Of a stretch of 50,931 bases of DNA, positions 15,602 to 24,583 are shown in pieces. Positions within the stretch are counted from its first letter, which is position 1; the number at the start of each line of letters is the position of its first letter. A program made the translations under genes and the position numbers. The DNA lies in contig SFPR01000004.1 of assembly GCA_004551865.1 (NCBI GenBank), positions 1 through 50,931 on the forward strand, given 5' to 3'. The stretch is from Bacteroidales bacterium (GTDB taxonomy: Bacteria > Bacteroidota > Bacteroidia > Bacteroidales > P3). The notes beneath the pieces were generated by a model. It made no database searches. It was not told the origin of the DNA and saw only the letters and a program-made list of their open reading frames with translations.

Positions 15602-17659
15602 TTATTTTATGCTGTCATATACCTCTTGACAAACTTTATACTCATATTTGTTTCTCAAATCTCTTATCCATTGCTTTTCGAGATAGGATTGGAAATCGGA
15701 AGTTGCCATTCCCTTACACTCGTCCAAGGTTTTTATCTCTTCGGGTACGAATTGGTGAAAGACAACGGCTATATTCCTTTTGGTGGAAACGCTGTCTATG
15801 ACGACATTATTGCTTGTTAGCGAGGAGGTATCGCACCAAATTGTTCTGTTTACGATTTGATTGTCTCCGTTTTCAAACTTTCCCCAACGGTAAGTAATGC
15901 GTTTGTCGGCTGCTTCTTGGTCTATTTTGAAAGCCTTGGCGATTTTGGCTTTTGTCTTTTCGTTGTCCCAGTGTTTCTTTGTTGCTTTTTTGAGTATTTT
16001 TGCCAATTTTTGAGGATTGTGTTCTCCCTCAACCGACCACAATGTGGCAGAAACTCTTGTGTCCCACAAGTATTTGGCTTTGTTCTGCTCATAGAAAGCT
16101 GCCAAACCTGCCGTATCGGCAATCGATTTGTTCCAAACCATTTTGTCAGTTATCGCAAATATCAAAACACCATCACGAAATTCGTCAATCGTTGCTTTCA
16201 ATTCGGGATATTTTTCTTCCAATTTGCTGTCTGCATACCTGACTACCTGTTCCAAAACCACATCCGAATAGGCTTTTTCGACAAATTCGGGTATATATTC
16301 GGGAGTTTGCTTCTTTTGATTGGCTTCTATCTCTTTTGCAAAGTCGAGTACGGTGTACGAATAGTCGCCAATTCTGAACAACTCTTCGGTATTGTCAAAG
16401 CTTTCAGGCACTTGCCATGTTGCAAAGAAGACCGAGTCGGTCATAATCTTGACAACGCTCGACAAAAGGTCTTTTTGTTCTTTGAAACCATACTCTTGTT
16501 TGGATTTTTCGGCAAACGATTCTATGGTTTTGAAACTTCTTTCGTCCTTTGCAATCCTTTCTTCTATTGCCGCTTTTTGTTGTTCAAATGAAGGCAGAGG
16601 TTTGTAGGTCAAAGGCAAGACAATATGCCAGCCGATGTCGCTTTTGAAAGGTTTGGACAGCTCCAAGGGTTGCAAATTCTTTAATTGACAGATATAACTT
16701 TCGGGAAGGGAGGTGATGGTTTGATTTTTTAATATTCCTCCGTTTGCAGACGAATACTTGTCATCGGAATAAAGCAAAGCCATGGTGTCAAATTTTGCTC
16801 CGTCTCTCAGCTCTTGCCATACCTTAGTTATCGTTTCTTCGGCTTCGCTTTCGGAGTGCTTGTCAAAACTTACCCAAATATGTTTTATATCCATCGAGCT
16901 GCAAAACGCAGGTGTTCTGTCGGTGAGCTTTATTATGTGATAACCAAAACGAGTTCTCACAGGTATTGACACATCTCCCGCTTTCATCGAGTAACAAGCT
17001 GTTTCAAAAGGATAAATCATGTTCATGGAGGTGAAATATCCCAATTTGCCTCCGTTGCCCTTGATTTTGCCGTTTGTTTTCTCGTCGATTCTGTCTTTTG
17101 CTGACGGATCGTCCGACATTTCCTTTGCAACAGTCTCAAAATCTTCCCCCTTAAGTATTCTTTCTCTTATTTTGAGAGCTTTGTTGTAGGCTGCAAGGGT
17201 GTCTTTTGGCGTTGCGTTGGCAGGAATGCTTATCAAAATATGAGAGGCAGCCACTATTTCTTTTTCTCTTTCGTAAGCCTCTTCGACAAGTTGCCTGCTC
17301 ACAGTTGCATCATTAAGATATGGTGCAACCAACTGTTGTCTGTATTGATTTGTTTCGTCAATGTAGCTTTTCAATGTGTCCAATCCAAACTCTCTTGCCT
17401 GAGCGAGTTTCATCTTATAGTTAATAAACAACTCCAAATACTCGTCCAATTCACTCCGAGAGATGAGAGAGTCTTTTGACATGGAGTTTTTCTTAAACAT
17501 TCTGACAAAGTCGTCTTTCAAAATCTTCTCTCCCGCAACTTCGAGTACGACATCTTTTGTGCAAGCCTCAGCACTCTCAGACGAAAGCCCTTTTCCCGAT
17601 TGTGCAAAGCCGCTCAGTTGAACAGAAATGACAAAGCAAAAAAACAAAAACTTTTTCAT
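15602..17659 (-). CDS. Large PpiC/parvulin-type periplasmic chaperone
   Basis: This 685-residue protein has a signal peptide (ends near SGFAQS), an N-terminal SurA-like helical part (~35-120) and two parvulin modules (~130-240: SHILISIPANATPKD, KGNGGKLGYFTSMNMIYPFETACY, RFGYHIIKLTDR; ~245-365: IKHIWVSF, GWHIVLPL). A long C-terminal region with no domain I can name follows. It lies nine nt from the guaB stop and upstream of the shorter SurA-like gene, forming a chaperone pair. Such pairs probably serve the large load of barrel and T9SS proteins in Bacteroidota. Both modules look complete. Confidence 0.88.
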   Translation of the reverse strand: MKKFLFFCFVISVQLSGFAQSGKGLSSESAEACTKDVVLEVAGEKILKDDFVRMFKKNSMSKDSLISRSELDEYLELFINYKMKLAQAREFGLDTLKSYIDETNQYRQQLVAPYLNDATVSRQLVEEAYEREKEIVAASHILISIPANATPKDTLAAYNKALKIRERILKGEDFETVAKEMSDDPSAKDRIDEKTNGKIKGNGGKLGYFTSMNMIYPFETACYSMKAGDVSIPVRTRFGYHIIKLTDRTPAFCSSMDIKHIWVSFDKHSESEAEETITKVWQELRDGAKFDTMALLYSDDKYSSANGGILKNQTITSLPESYICQLKNLQPLELSKPFKSDIGWHIVLPLTYKPLPSFEQQKAAIEERIAKDERSFKTIESFAEKSKQEYGFKEQKDLLSSVVKIMTDSVFFATWQVPESFDNTEELFRIGDYSYTVLDFAKEIEANQKKQTPEYIPEFVEKAYSDVVLEQVVRYADSKLEEKYPELKATIDEFRDGVLIFAITDKMVWNKSIADTAGLAAFYEQNKAKYLWDTRVSATLWSVEGEHNPQKLAKILKKATKKHWDNEKTKAKIAKAFKIDQEAADKRITYRWGKFENGDNQIVNRTIWCDTSSLTSNNVVIDSVSTKRNIAVVFHQFVPEEIKTLDECKGMATSDFQSYLEKQWIRDLRNKYEYKVCQEVYDSIK

Positions 17660-17668
17660 ACCGATGTA

Positions 17669-19135
17669 CTAACGTGAATAGTTTGGAGCTTCTTTTGTTA
17701 TCGTAATGTCGTGAGGGTGGCTTTCTGCATAGCCTGCTGCCGTTATTTTGATGAATTTTGCTTTTCTCAAAGTTTGTACGTCAGGGCTTCCGGTATAACC
17801 CATTCCTGCTTTAAGTCCTCCCACAAGTTGATAGATTACTTCGCTCACCGTGCCTTTGTAAGGTACTCTTCCCACAATTCCTTCGGGAACTAATTTCTTT
17901 ATATCGTCTTCCATGTCTTGGAAATATCTGTCCTTAGAACCTTGTTGCATAGCATCAAGAGAACCCATTCCCCTATAAGACTTGAATTTTCTTCCTTCAA
18001 ATATAATGGTATCTCCCGGGCTTTCCTCAACTCCTGCAAGCAACGACCCTGCCATTATTGTGCTTGCTCCTGCTGCAAGAGCCTTTACAATATCTCCCGA
18101 ATATCTGATACCACCATCTGCAATCACCGGAACATCTCTTCCCTCCAATGCTTTTGCAACGTCATATACGGCAGATAGTTGCGGAACTCCTATTCCTGCC
18201 ATTACTCTTGTGGTGCAAATACTTCCCGGTCCGATTCCTACTTTCACTGCATCAGCTCCTGCGTCTGCCAATGCAATGGCAGCTTCTGCAGTTGCAATGT
18301 TTCCACACACCACATCGACGTTTGAATACTTCGATTTCACTCTTTTGAGAGTGTCAATTACGTTTTTGGAGTGTCCGTGAGCTGTGTCAATCACTATTGC
18401 GTCGGCTCCGGCTGCAATAACGGCAGCAATTCTTTCGTCCATATTTGCGGTAACTCCTATACCTGCCGCAACTCTCAATCGTCCCAATTTGTCCTTGCAG
18501 GCATTCGGACGCTCCTTGAGCTTGATTATGTCTCTGTATGTTATCAATCCCACCAACACTCCGTCTTTATCGACAACAGGGAGCTTTTCTATTCTGTGGG
18601 CTTGAAGAATGTCTGCGGCTTGTTCAAAATCTGTTCCGCAAGGAGCCGAGATTACTTCTTTTGTCATAATCTCTTCTATCGGGCGATAGATGTCTCTCTC
18701 AAATCTTAAGTCTCTGTTGGTAACTATGCCGACAAGTTTGCCTGCTTCATCAATAACAGGAATACCCCCGATGGAGAACTCTTTCATCATTCTCAACGCA
18801 TCGCGAACCAAAGCATTGCTTTTCAATGTTATGGGGTCGGAAATCATGCCGTTTTCTGCTCTCTTGACTTTGGAAACCTCCGCAGCCTGCTTTTCAATCG
18901 ACATATTTTTGTGTAACACTCCTATACCGCCTTCCTGAGCCATTGCAATAGCCAACTTAGACTCGGTAACAGTGTCCATTGCTGCCGAAACAATCGGAAT
19001 ATTAACCGCAATGTTGCGGCTGAACATAGAATTAACTTTTACATCTCTCGGAATAATCTCCGAATAAGCAGGGATAAGCAACACATCATCGTATGTCAAT
19101 CCCTCACCAACAAACTTGCTTGAATCTGAAAACAT
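17669..19135 (-). CDS. guaB: Inosine-5'-monophosphate dehydrogenase
   Basis: This enzyme (488 residues) oxidises IMP to XMP with NAD, the committed step to guanine nucleotides. Visible are the N-terminal LTYDDVLLIPAYS, two CBS motifs (~95-215; IGGIPVIDEAGKLVGIVTNRD, IEKLPVVDKDGVLVGLITYRD), VIDTAHGHS, the catalytic loop GIGPGSICTTR with Cys near 307, DGGIRYSGDIVKALAAGA, and the flap YRGMGSLDAM. Length is normal. It is the first gene of the guaB-chaperone-MoxR unit. A TATTTTTG-like -7 box lies at 19157-19164 on the minus strand, but no good -33 box is seen at the right distance. Confidence 0.97.
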   Translation of the reverse strand: MFSDSSKFVGEGLTYDDVLLIPAYSEIIPRDVKVNSMFSRNIAVNIPIVSAAMDTVTESKLAIAMAQEGGIGVLHKNMSIEKQAAEVSKVKRAENGMISDPITLKSNALVRDALRMMKEFSIGGIPVIDEAGKLVGIVTNRDLRFERDIYRPIEEIMTKEVISAPCGTDFEQAADILQAHRIEKLPVVDKDGVLVGLITYRDIIKLKERPNACKDKLGRLRVAAGIGVTANMDERIAAVIAAGADAIVIDTAHGHSKNVIDTLKRVKSKYSNVDVVCGNIATAEAAIALADAGADAVKVGIGPGSICTTRVMAGIGVPQLSAVYDVAKALEGRDVPVIADGGIRYSGDIVKALAAGASTIMAGSLLAGVEESPGDTIIFEGRKFKSYRGMGSLDAMQQGSKDRYFQDMEDDIKKLVPEGIVGRVPYKGTVSEVIYQLVGGLKAGMGYTGSPDVQTLRKAKFIKITAAGYAESHPHDITITKEAPNYSR

Positions 19136-19196
19136 TGCTCAAAAATAAATTTCGTGCAAAAATAGGAAAAATTTGCAATACCGACAACAAAAAGCC

Positions 19197-19484
19197 CTAC
19201 TTTTCAGATACGTCCTTGCCGTTGCGATAGCACCTTATGGCAACAAAGCCTGCCGACAAGCCGACCAAAAGCAACGTTGCGGTAGCCAAAGGCGACGAAT
19301 TGGACATTGGTTCAAACTGTCCTGTGGAGTTGTTGAAATAATAGCGTTGTTCATATTGCATATTATCCACAACTTGAACTTGTTTCCAGCTTCCGTGATT
19401 ACTCGGAAGGGGAGGCTGCTGTGCCTTTGTGCAAAGTGTCAGACAACACAAAATAACAATGATTATATTCTTTGTCGCTTTCAT
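19197..19484 (-). CDS. Small exported protein with C-terminal membrane tail
   Basis: This 95-residue protein has an N-terminal signal peptide (ends near LCTKAQQ), a short Tyr/Gln-rich exposed part, then a Pro-containing turn (SSPLATA), a hydrophobic segment (~68-84) and a basic end (RCYRNGKDVSEK). The order resembles tripartite C-terminal sorting or anchoring tails. The start codon lies one nt after the stop of the 1008-residue T9SS cargo, so the two are probably made together. No family is recognised; it could be an anchor or partner of that cargo. Confidence 0.65.
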   Translation of the reverse strand: MKATKNIIIVILCCLTLCTKAQQPPLPSNHGSWKQVQVVDNMQYEQRYYFNNSTGQFEPMSNSSPLATATLLLVGLSAGFVAIRCYRNGKDVSEK

Positions 19485-19485
19485 A

Positions 19486-22400
19486 TCACATTCCTATCAG
19501 TTTGGTCGAAAATTCTCTGCCTTTGCTTTTGACTTTTGCCACAAAGCAACCATAGTTTGGCAAAACGAACGCTCGCTCGTTTGTCTTGACAACTTCTTTA
19601 CCCGAAGCATCATACACCGTCACCTCATCAATGATTTCGGGATAGGTTATCGTTACTCTGTTGCGGCTTTGAACAAACTTCAACTCCTCGTTATCGTCTT
19701 TATCAAAGGTGCTTGGTTTGTGTTTCAGCCTCAAATCATACGTCAATACACCCTCTGCAACATTGTAATTCAAAACATAGACACTATCCTTGGTGAAGTC
19801 ATATAGCTTTTCTCCCTTTTTGTCATACAATTCTACGCTCTCGAATACATCATCTATATAATAAAGGTATAGAGACATCTCTCTGCTGCTCTTTGCCGAC
19901 AGATTGATTTGCAAATGTAAGCTGTCCTCAAAATAAGGCAGTGCAACAACCGACAAATCTCCCATATCGGCAGAACAATACAAATCGGGAGCAGAGCCGA
20001 TGCTGAACATTTTGTAGGTATCGTAAGAATCGTAACCATTTGTTGCTTCGGGACGGAAATAAAATCTCAGCTCATCATCGCCTCCAAGCGAATTGAGCTT
20101 GAATTTCAGAGCTTCAACCTTTCTGCCAACTGATTTTGCAGAGGTTTGTGAAGCAGCATTTTTCTTTACTATCAATCTGTTTTCGCTACTTTTGACTCTG
20201 GTCATCACACCCGAAAAAGGAGGCACGACAAAGCTCTCTACAGAGTTGTAATCCGCAGGGGTATATCCTCCGTTTGAGGGGTTGAGCAACCACATTCCCC
20301 CAACATTGTTGCGAGTGAAGTTATTGAGGTTTACAGAAAAAGGATAAGGATTGCAAACCAAGTGGTAACCCTGACCCTTGTCGGCATTGAATGAAGCATT
20401 GCTGAGCAATACCAAACTATCTTCCAAAAACAAATCACCCTTGAACGAAAGCGTCTTGTCGTCATGGTATGCCACAAGATAGCCGTGAGAATTAGTAAAG
20501 AAATTACTGTCTTCCAAATCCTCAAAGTAAGGAATCCAAGCATAACGCTCCTCGTTCAAATAATACAAGTCGTCAGTATCACCTCTCTGAAAGGCATTGG
20601 CAATGTCTTCTCTCGAACAAGAGCGAACATCAATCGGCACTCCGAACAAATTCCAACCATTGGTATTGGTAGTATATTTGGCAAAACTTGCCTGAACTTC
20701 GGCTTTGTCAAAGGAAAGCACCCCTTCAATATTCAATTCCGACTTGTTGTCGTCCATACTCGCCGTGGAATAATCCTCTTGCAGCACAAGATGTGAACAC
20801 TTTGCCACACAACCCTCGGGAACAGACACCCTATGACCTTTTTTCACTACAACCTTGTCGCACTCTTTCGGAATGACGCCTTCGCTCCAAACATTGTTCC
20901 AATCGCCGCTTGTTGTGCTTTCGATAATCTTGCCCGTAGAGAAAGTATATGTCGCAAGAGTATCACTATCGCTCTTCAAAATGCAGAGATATTTGCTTTG
21001 AGCATCTAAATCCGTCAAAAGCAATTCGCAAGTTCCCGGGTTGAGAGAGTAATCGCCCTCGCCAACAAGAGTATAAGTTACAGGATTGTTTAATTTGTGC
21101 CTGAAAGTAATGCTATTTAAGTTGTCAGCGTTGAACGCTATTGAGTTCCATTCACTCTCTTGTGAGCCAAACGTTGGAATAATAGAGGTAGGATTGTGTT
21201 TTACTCCGTTTGTTATAGTGGGTTTGCGAGTAAGAATGGTGTTTGCGAAGGAACGGATGTTATCATTTGATTCAGAATTATTATCAAGCATTTGAAACAC
21301 ATCTATTGTGTCTTTATAATTTCCCAAAATATCCTTTTTGAGTAATATAAAACCATCATTTCCTGCAAGTATGGCATTATTGTATATGATTGGGAAACAG
21401 ATATTTTGATAGTTTGATAAACTATCGATTGTTCTCAGAAGCATGATATAACTATCCCTATGGATAGTGTCTTGTGTTGAAAAAGAATATACTAATTTGA
21501 TGGCTGATGCAAAATATCCAAAATTGAAAGCAATAAATTGATAATCTTCCAAGCAAATATCCCTGCCTGTGGGATTGAATATTTCCAAACCAAATGTCGA
21601 AGAAGCACTTACAATTCTCGAAAACAATAAATCATCTGCTGCATTCTCTATTTTGTATAGGCTTAAAGAGGTAGGATTTGCTCCCGAAGAGTTTGTCCAA
21701 GCAAGTCTTACCGAAGTTGGATTTTCGATTTGCGAGGATACTTTTTCTTTCTTGGAAAGCGTTGAGAAACAATAGGTTGCCGAAACGCCCTTTTGTGCTG
21801 ACGAAACGGCGTTTCGCTGCTCTGAAACGGCGTTTTGTTTCGCTGAAAGCTCAATATAATATTTCGTGTTCGGAGACAAGTTTCGTATCTCCAAATTACC
21901 CCCCCTATGGTTGCGGTCGGTTTCGGCTATTTCTTGTCGTGGGGAGATTATTCGCAGAGAGTCTATTGTTATGTTACTGCTATTATACCTCTTTATTATG
22001 ACTTCATCACAATTTGATTGCAGTATGGTTGAGATTGTATCTTGGTGTTGCTTAATTGTATCTGTAACTCCGTTTATCAGAACATATCGTACGGATTTAG
22101 TGTTTGGAGATACTTTCATTTTAACGATTGAGCCTTGAGGAATATTCATTTTTGGAGTTGCAAAAGCAGCAGTGCCTCCTCCAATGATACACCACCCTGA
22201 ATCTGCAACTGTAAGATTCATTGCTCTGCAACCCGGAAATTGTGTAAGGCTTCGGGGAATGGTAACCAAACTTCCTGCTGCTCCTATCGGGGTAGAGTTG
22301 TTTACTTGCGTGCTTAGGAAGTTATCGAAGTTTTCTTCAAAGATAAGTGTGTCCCGAAAGACGCTTATATCTACCTGACTTGTATCAAAATCGGAATCGA

Positions 22401-22512
22401 AGTAGATTATAGCACTATTGCAGGTGGTTGTGATTGAATCAATTTGAGCATAAGCCCTGCCATAAGCCCCCAAAATAAGTGCGAAAGCAAAAAAATAAAT
22501 AATTCTCTTCAT
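19486..22512 (-). CDS. Large T9SS cargo with Fn3-like and lamin-tail-like regions
   Basis: This 1008-residue protein has a signal peptide (ends near GRAYAQ). A beta-rich region at ~25-220 has phrases typical of Fn3-containing Bacteroidota surface proteins (LEIRNLSPNTKYYIELSA); a second Fn3-like part is at ~250-290 and a lamin-tail-like segment at ~290-360 (GLEIFNPTGRDICLEDYQFIAFN). A large C-terminal half follows (SGDWNNVWSEG, WNLFGVPI, LVCNPYPFSVNL, FVVPPFSGVMTRV). It ends with a type A T9SS sorting domain (VTVYDASGKEVVKTNERAFVLPNYGCFVAKV). At ~222-244 a family A repeat array is read in frame as three heptads ending in AVS/GVS. It starts 12 nt after dxs. No catalytic motif is seen; adhesion is possible. 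Confidence 0.8.
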   Translation of the reverse strand: MKRIIYFFAFALILGAYGRAYAQIDSITTTCNSAIIYFDSDFDTSQVDISVFRDTLIFEENFDNFLSTQVNNSTPIGAAGSLVTIPRSLTQFPGCRAMNLTVADSGWCIIGGGTAAFATPKMNIPQGSIVKMKVSPNTKSVRYVLINGVTDTIKQHQDTISTILQSNCDEVIIKRYNSSNITIDSLRIISPRQEIAETDRNHRGGNLEIRNLSPNTKYYIELSAKQNAVSEQRNAVSSAQKGVSATYCFSTLSKKEKVSSQIENPTSVRLAWTNSSGANPTSLSLYKIENAADDLLFSRIVSASSTFGLEIFNPTGRDICLEDYQFIAFNFGYFASAIKLVYSFSTQDTIHRDSYIMLLRTIDSLSNYQNICFPIIYNNAILAGNDGFILLKKDILGNYKDTIDVFQMLDNNSESNDNIRSFANTILTRKPTITNGVKHNPTSIIPTFGSQESEWNSIAFNADNLNSITFRHKLNNPVTYTLVGEGDYSLNPGTCELLLTDLDAQSKYLCILKSDSDTLATYTFSTGKIIESTTSGDWNNVWSEGVIPKECDKVVVKKGHRVSVPEGCVAKCSHLVLQEDYSTASMDDNKSELNIEGVLSFDKAEVQASFAKYTTNTNGWNLFGVPIDVRSCSREDIANAFQRGDTDDLYYLNEERYAWIPYFEDLEDSNFFTNSHGYLVAYHDDKTLSFKGDLFLEDSLVLLSNASFNADKGQGYHLVCNPYPFSVNLNNFTRNNVGGMWLLNPSNGGYTPADYNSVESFVVPPFSGVMTRVKSSENRLIVKKNAASQTSAKSVGRKVEALKFKLNSLGGDDELRFYFRPEATNGYDSYDTYKMFSIGSAPDLYCSADMGDLSVVALPYFEDSLHLQINLSAKSSREMSLYLYYIDDVFESVELYDKKGEKLYDFTKDSVYVLNYNVAEGVLTYDLRLKHKPSTFDKDDNEELKFVQSRNRVTITYPEIIDEVTVYDASGKEVVKTNERAFVLPNYGCFVAKVKSKGREFSTKLIGM
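21782..21838. repeat. Family A repeat array inside a coding sequence
   Basis: Three units (centres near 21788, 21809, 21830, exactly 21 bp apart) match the intergenic family A units. Because 21 bp equals seven codons, the array is translated as a 7-residue repeat ending NAVS, NAVS and KGVS, without breaking the frame of the T9SS cargo. Confidence 0.85.
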
Positions 22513-22524
22513 AAAACGGTGAGT

Positions 22525-24456
22525 TTAATCGAACTTCTGTGTCGTAACGTGGCTGTCGGAGCGTAGTATTTGCTTGGCTGTTTTCACCACACTTTCGGTG
22601 TCGGTATGGCAAATAGCTTGTAGTTGTGCCACACTGCCGTGTTCGATAAATTTGTCGGGTATTCCCATTCTGAAGATGAGGTTCTGCATTTTGAAAGCGG
22701 TGGCCAATTCTGCTATTGCCGAGCCGAAGCCTCCTATAATGCAACCATCTTCTATCGTAATGATGTATTCGTGTTCCGAAAGAGCCTCTCTTGCCAATTC
22801 TTCGTCCAAAGGTTTGAGGAACTTGAAGTCATACACAGCTGCTTCTATGCCTTCTTGTGCCAAAATGTCTGCTGCTTTTTGTGCAGTGTGAAGACAAACT
22901 CCTATGGTCAAAATCGCAATGTCTTTTCCCTGCCTTGCCTTTCTGCCTTTTCCTATTTCTATTTTGTGTATAGGGTTTCTCCAATCGGTCAGATAGCCTT
23001 TCCCTCTCGGATAACGAATTGCAAAAGGACCATTATGCTCTTTTGCGGTCAGCATCATGTTCCTTAAATCGTGTTCATCTGAGGGAACGGCAATCGTAAT
23101 GTTTGGAATGCAACGAAGATATGCCAAATCGAAAGCTCCGTGGTGAGTTGCACCGTCTTCGCCCACAAGTCCGCTGCGGTCTATTGCCAACACAACATGA
23201 AGATTTTGCAAAGCAATGTCGTGAATTATCTGATCGTAACCTCTCTGTAAGAAAGAAGAATACACATTGCAGAAAGGAATTATCCCACGCGTTGCAAAAC
23301 CTGCTGCAAGGCAGACTGCGTGTTGTTCGGCTATGCCTACATCGAACGTTCTCTGAGGAAAGACAGCCTGCAACTTGTTCATCGAACAACCACTCAGCAT
23401 TGCGGGAGTAATTCCCACTATCTTGTCGTCAGCTTTTGCCAATTCGACAAGAGTTTCTCCGAACACATCTTGAAATTTTGGGATGTTGTCTTGTTCGGTG
23501 TTCTTTTTGTTGATTTCTCCCGTCAAAGGATTGAACAAACCCGGTGCATGATACTTGGTAGGATTGTTTTCTGCCGCATCAAGTCCTTTTCCTTTTTTGG
23601 TGATTATGTGTAAGAGCTTCGGACCTTTGATGTTTTTTAAGTCAGAAAGAGTTTTGACCAAAGTGTGAACGTCATTGCCGTCAATAGGACCAAAATAACG
23701 TATGTTCAGAGCCTCAAAAAAGTTGCTCTTTCCCGAAAACAAGCTCTTGAAAGCAAACGATGCTTTTTTGAATATGGTTTTGTGCTTTGAATAGGTGTCG
23801 GTATTGCCTCCCAAAATGTTCCATATTCGGTTTTTTAGTCTGTTGTAAGTCGATGAAGTGGTGATTTTGGTAAGATATTGGCTCAATGCACCGACTTGTT
23901 TGTCGATAGAAATGCCGTTGTCGTTGAGGATAACCAACAAATCTGCCTCTGTGCTTCCTGCATGATTGAGAGCCTCAAAAGCCATTCCGCCTGTCATAGA
24001 ACCATCTCCTATAACTGCAATGTGATGAGCTTGTTTGTTGTTGAGCTTGTCGGCAATCGCCATTGCGAGAGCTGCAGATATGGAAGTGGAAGAGTGTCCT
24101 GTTCCGAAAGAGTCGTAAACGCTTTCGCTCATACGAGGAAAACCGCTCGGACCATTGAGTTTGCGAATATCCTCAAAGGCTTTCCTTCTTCCGGTAAGCA
24201 CTTTGTGAGCATAGGCTTGGTGTCCTACGTCCCACACAAGACAATCTTGCGGAACGTTATAAACATAGTGTAGAGCAACAGTCAGTTCCACAGTGCCGAG
24301 GCTTGAAGCCAAGTGTCCGGGATTGGAAGACAAAATGCCTATTATGTAGTCTCTCAGTTCATGACATAGTGTATCCAAATCTTTTTCTGCCAAAGCCTTT
24401 ACGTCATCGGGAGAATTGATTTTGCAGAGTAGCTCTCCTTGATTTATATTTTGCAT
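22525..24456 (-). CDS. dxs: 1-deoxy-D-xylulose-5-phosphate synthase
   Basis: This thiamine-diphosphate enzyme (643 residues) condenses pyruvate and glyceraldehyde 3-phosphate, the first step of the MEP isoprenoid pathway. Seen are HLASSLGTVELTVALHYVYN, VWDVGHQAYAHKVLTGR, FGTGHSSTSISAALAMA, the ThDP motif GDGSMTGGMAFEALNHAG with LNDN, FDVGIAEQHAVCLAAGFA with the catalytic Glu, and DRSGLVGEDGATHHGAFD. The C-terminal transketolase domain is complete. It is the first gene ahead of a T9SS cargo. A TAACTTTG -7 box is at 24488-24495 (minus), with no good -33 box. Confidence 0.97.
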   Translation of the reverse strand: MQNINQGELLCKINSPDDVKALAEKDLDTLCHELRDYIIGILSSNPGHLASSLGTVELTVALHYVYNVPQDCLVWDVGHQAYAHKVLTGRRKAFEDIRKLNGPSGFPRMSESVYDSFGTGHSSTSISAALAMAIADKLNNKQAHHIAVIGDGSMTGGMAFEALNHAGSTEADLLVILNDNGISIDKQVGALSQYLTKITTSSTYNRLKNRIWNILGGNTDTYSKHKTIFKKASFAFKSLFSGKSNFFEALNIRYFGPIDGNDVHTLVKTLSDLKNIKGPKLLHIITKKGKGLDAAENNPTKYHAPGLFNPLTGEINKKNTEQDNIPKFQDVFGETLVELAKADDKIVGITPAMLSGCSMNKLQAVFPQRTFDVGIAEQHAVCLAAGFATRGIIPFCNVYSSFLQRGYDQIIHDIALQNLHVVLAIDRSGLVGEDGATHHGAFDLAYLRCIPNITIAVPSDEHDLRNMMLTAKEHNGPFAIRYPRGKGYLTDWRNPIHKIEIGKGRKARQGKDIAILTIGVCLHTAQKAADILAQEGIEAAVYDFKFLKPLDEELAREALSEHEYIITIEDGCIIGGFGSAIAELATAFKMQNLIFRMGIPDKFIEHGSVAQLQAICHTDTESVVKTAKQILRSDSHVTTQKFD

Positions 24457-24513
24457 CTTTATTTGTCAAAGTTTGTGTTATGAGTTGCAAAGTTAAGAAA
24501 TTTATCCCGAGAA

Positions 24514-24545
24514 TTTGGTCATTTCGGATAATATACCTACATTTG
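24514..24545 (+). promoter_or_regulatory. Promoter of the Omp28-like T9SS gene
   Basis: TTTG at 24514-24517, a 20-nt spacer and TACATTTG at 24538-24545 match the Bacteroidota consensus. It lies 38 nt before the start codon. Confidence 0.65.
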
Positions 24546-24583
24546 TAGCCGAAAAATCAGTAGTAACATAACATTAAAACACT

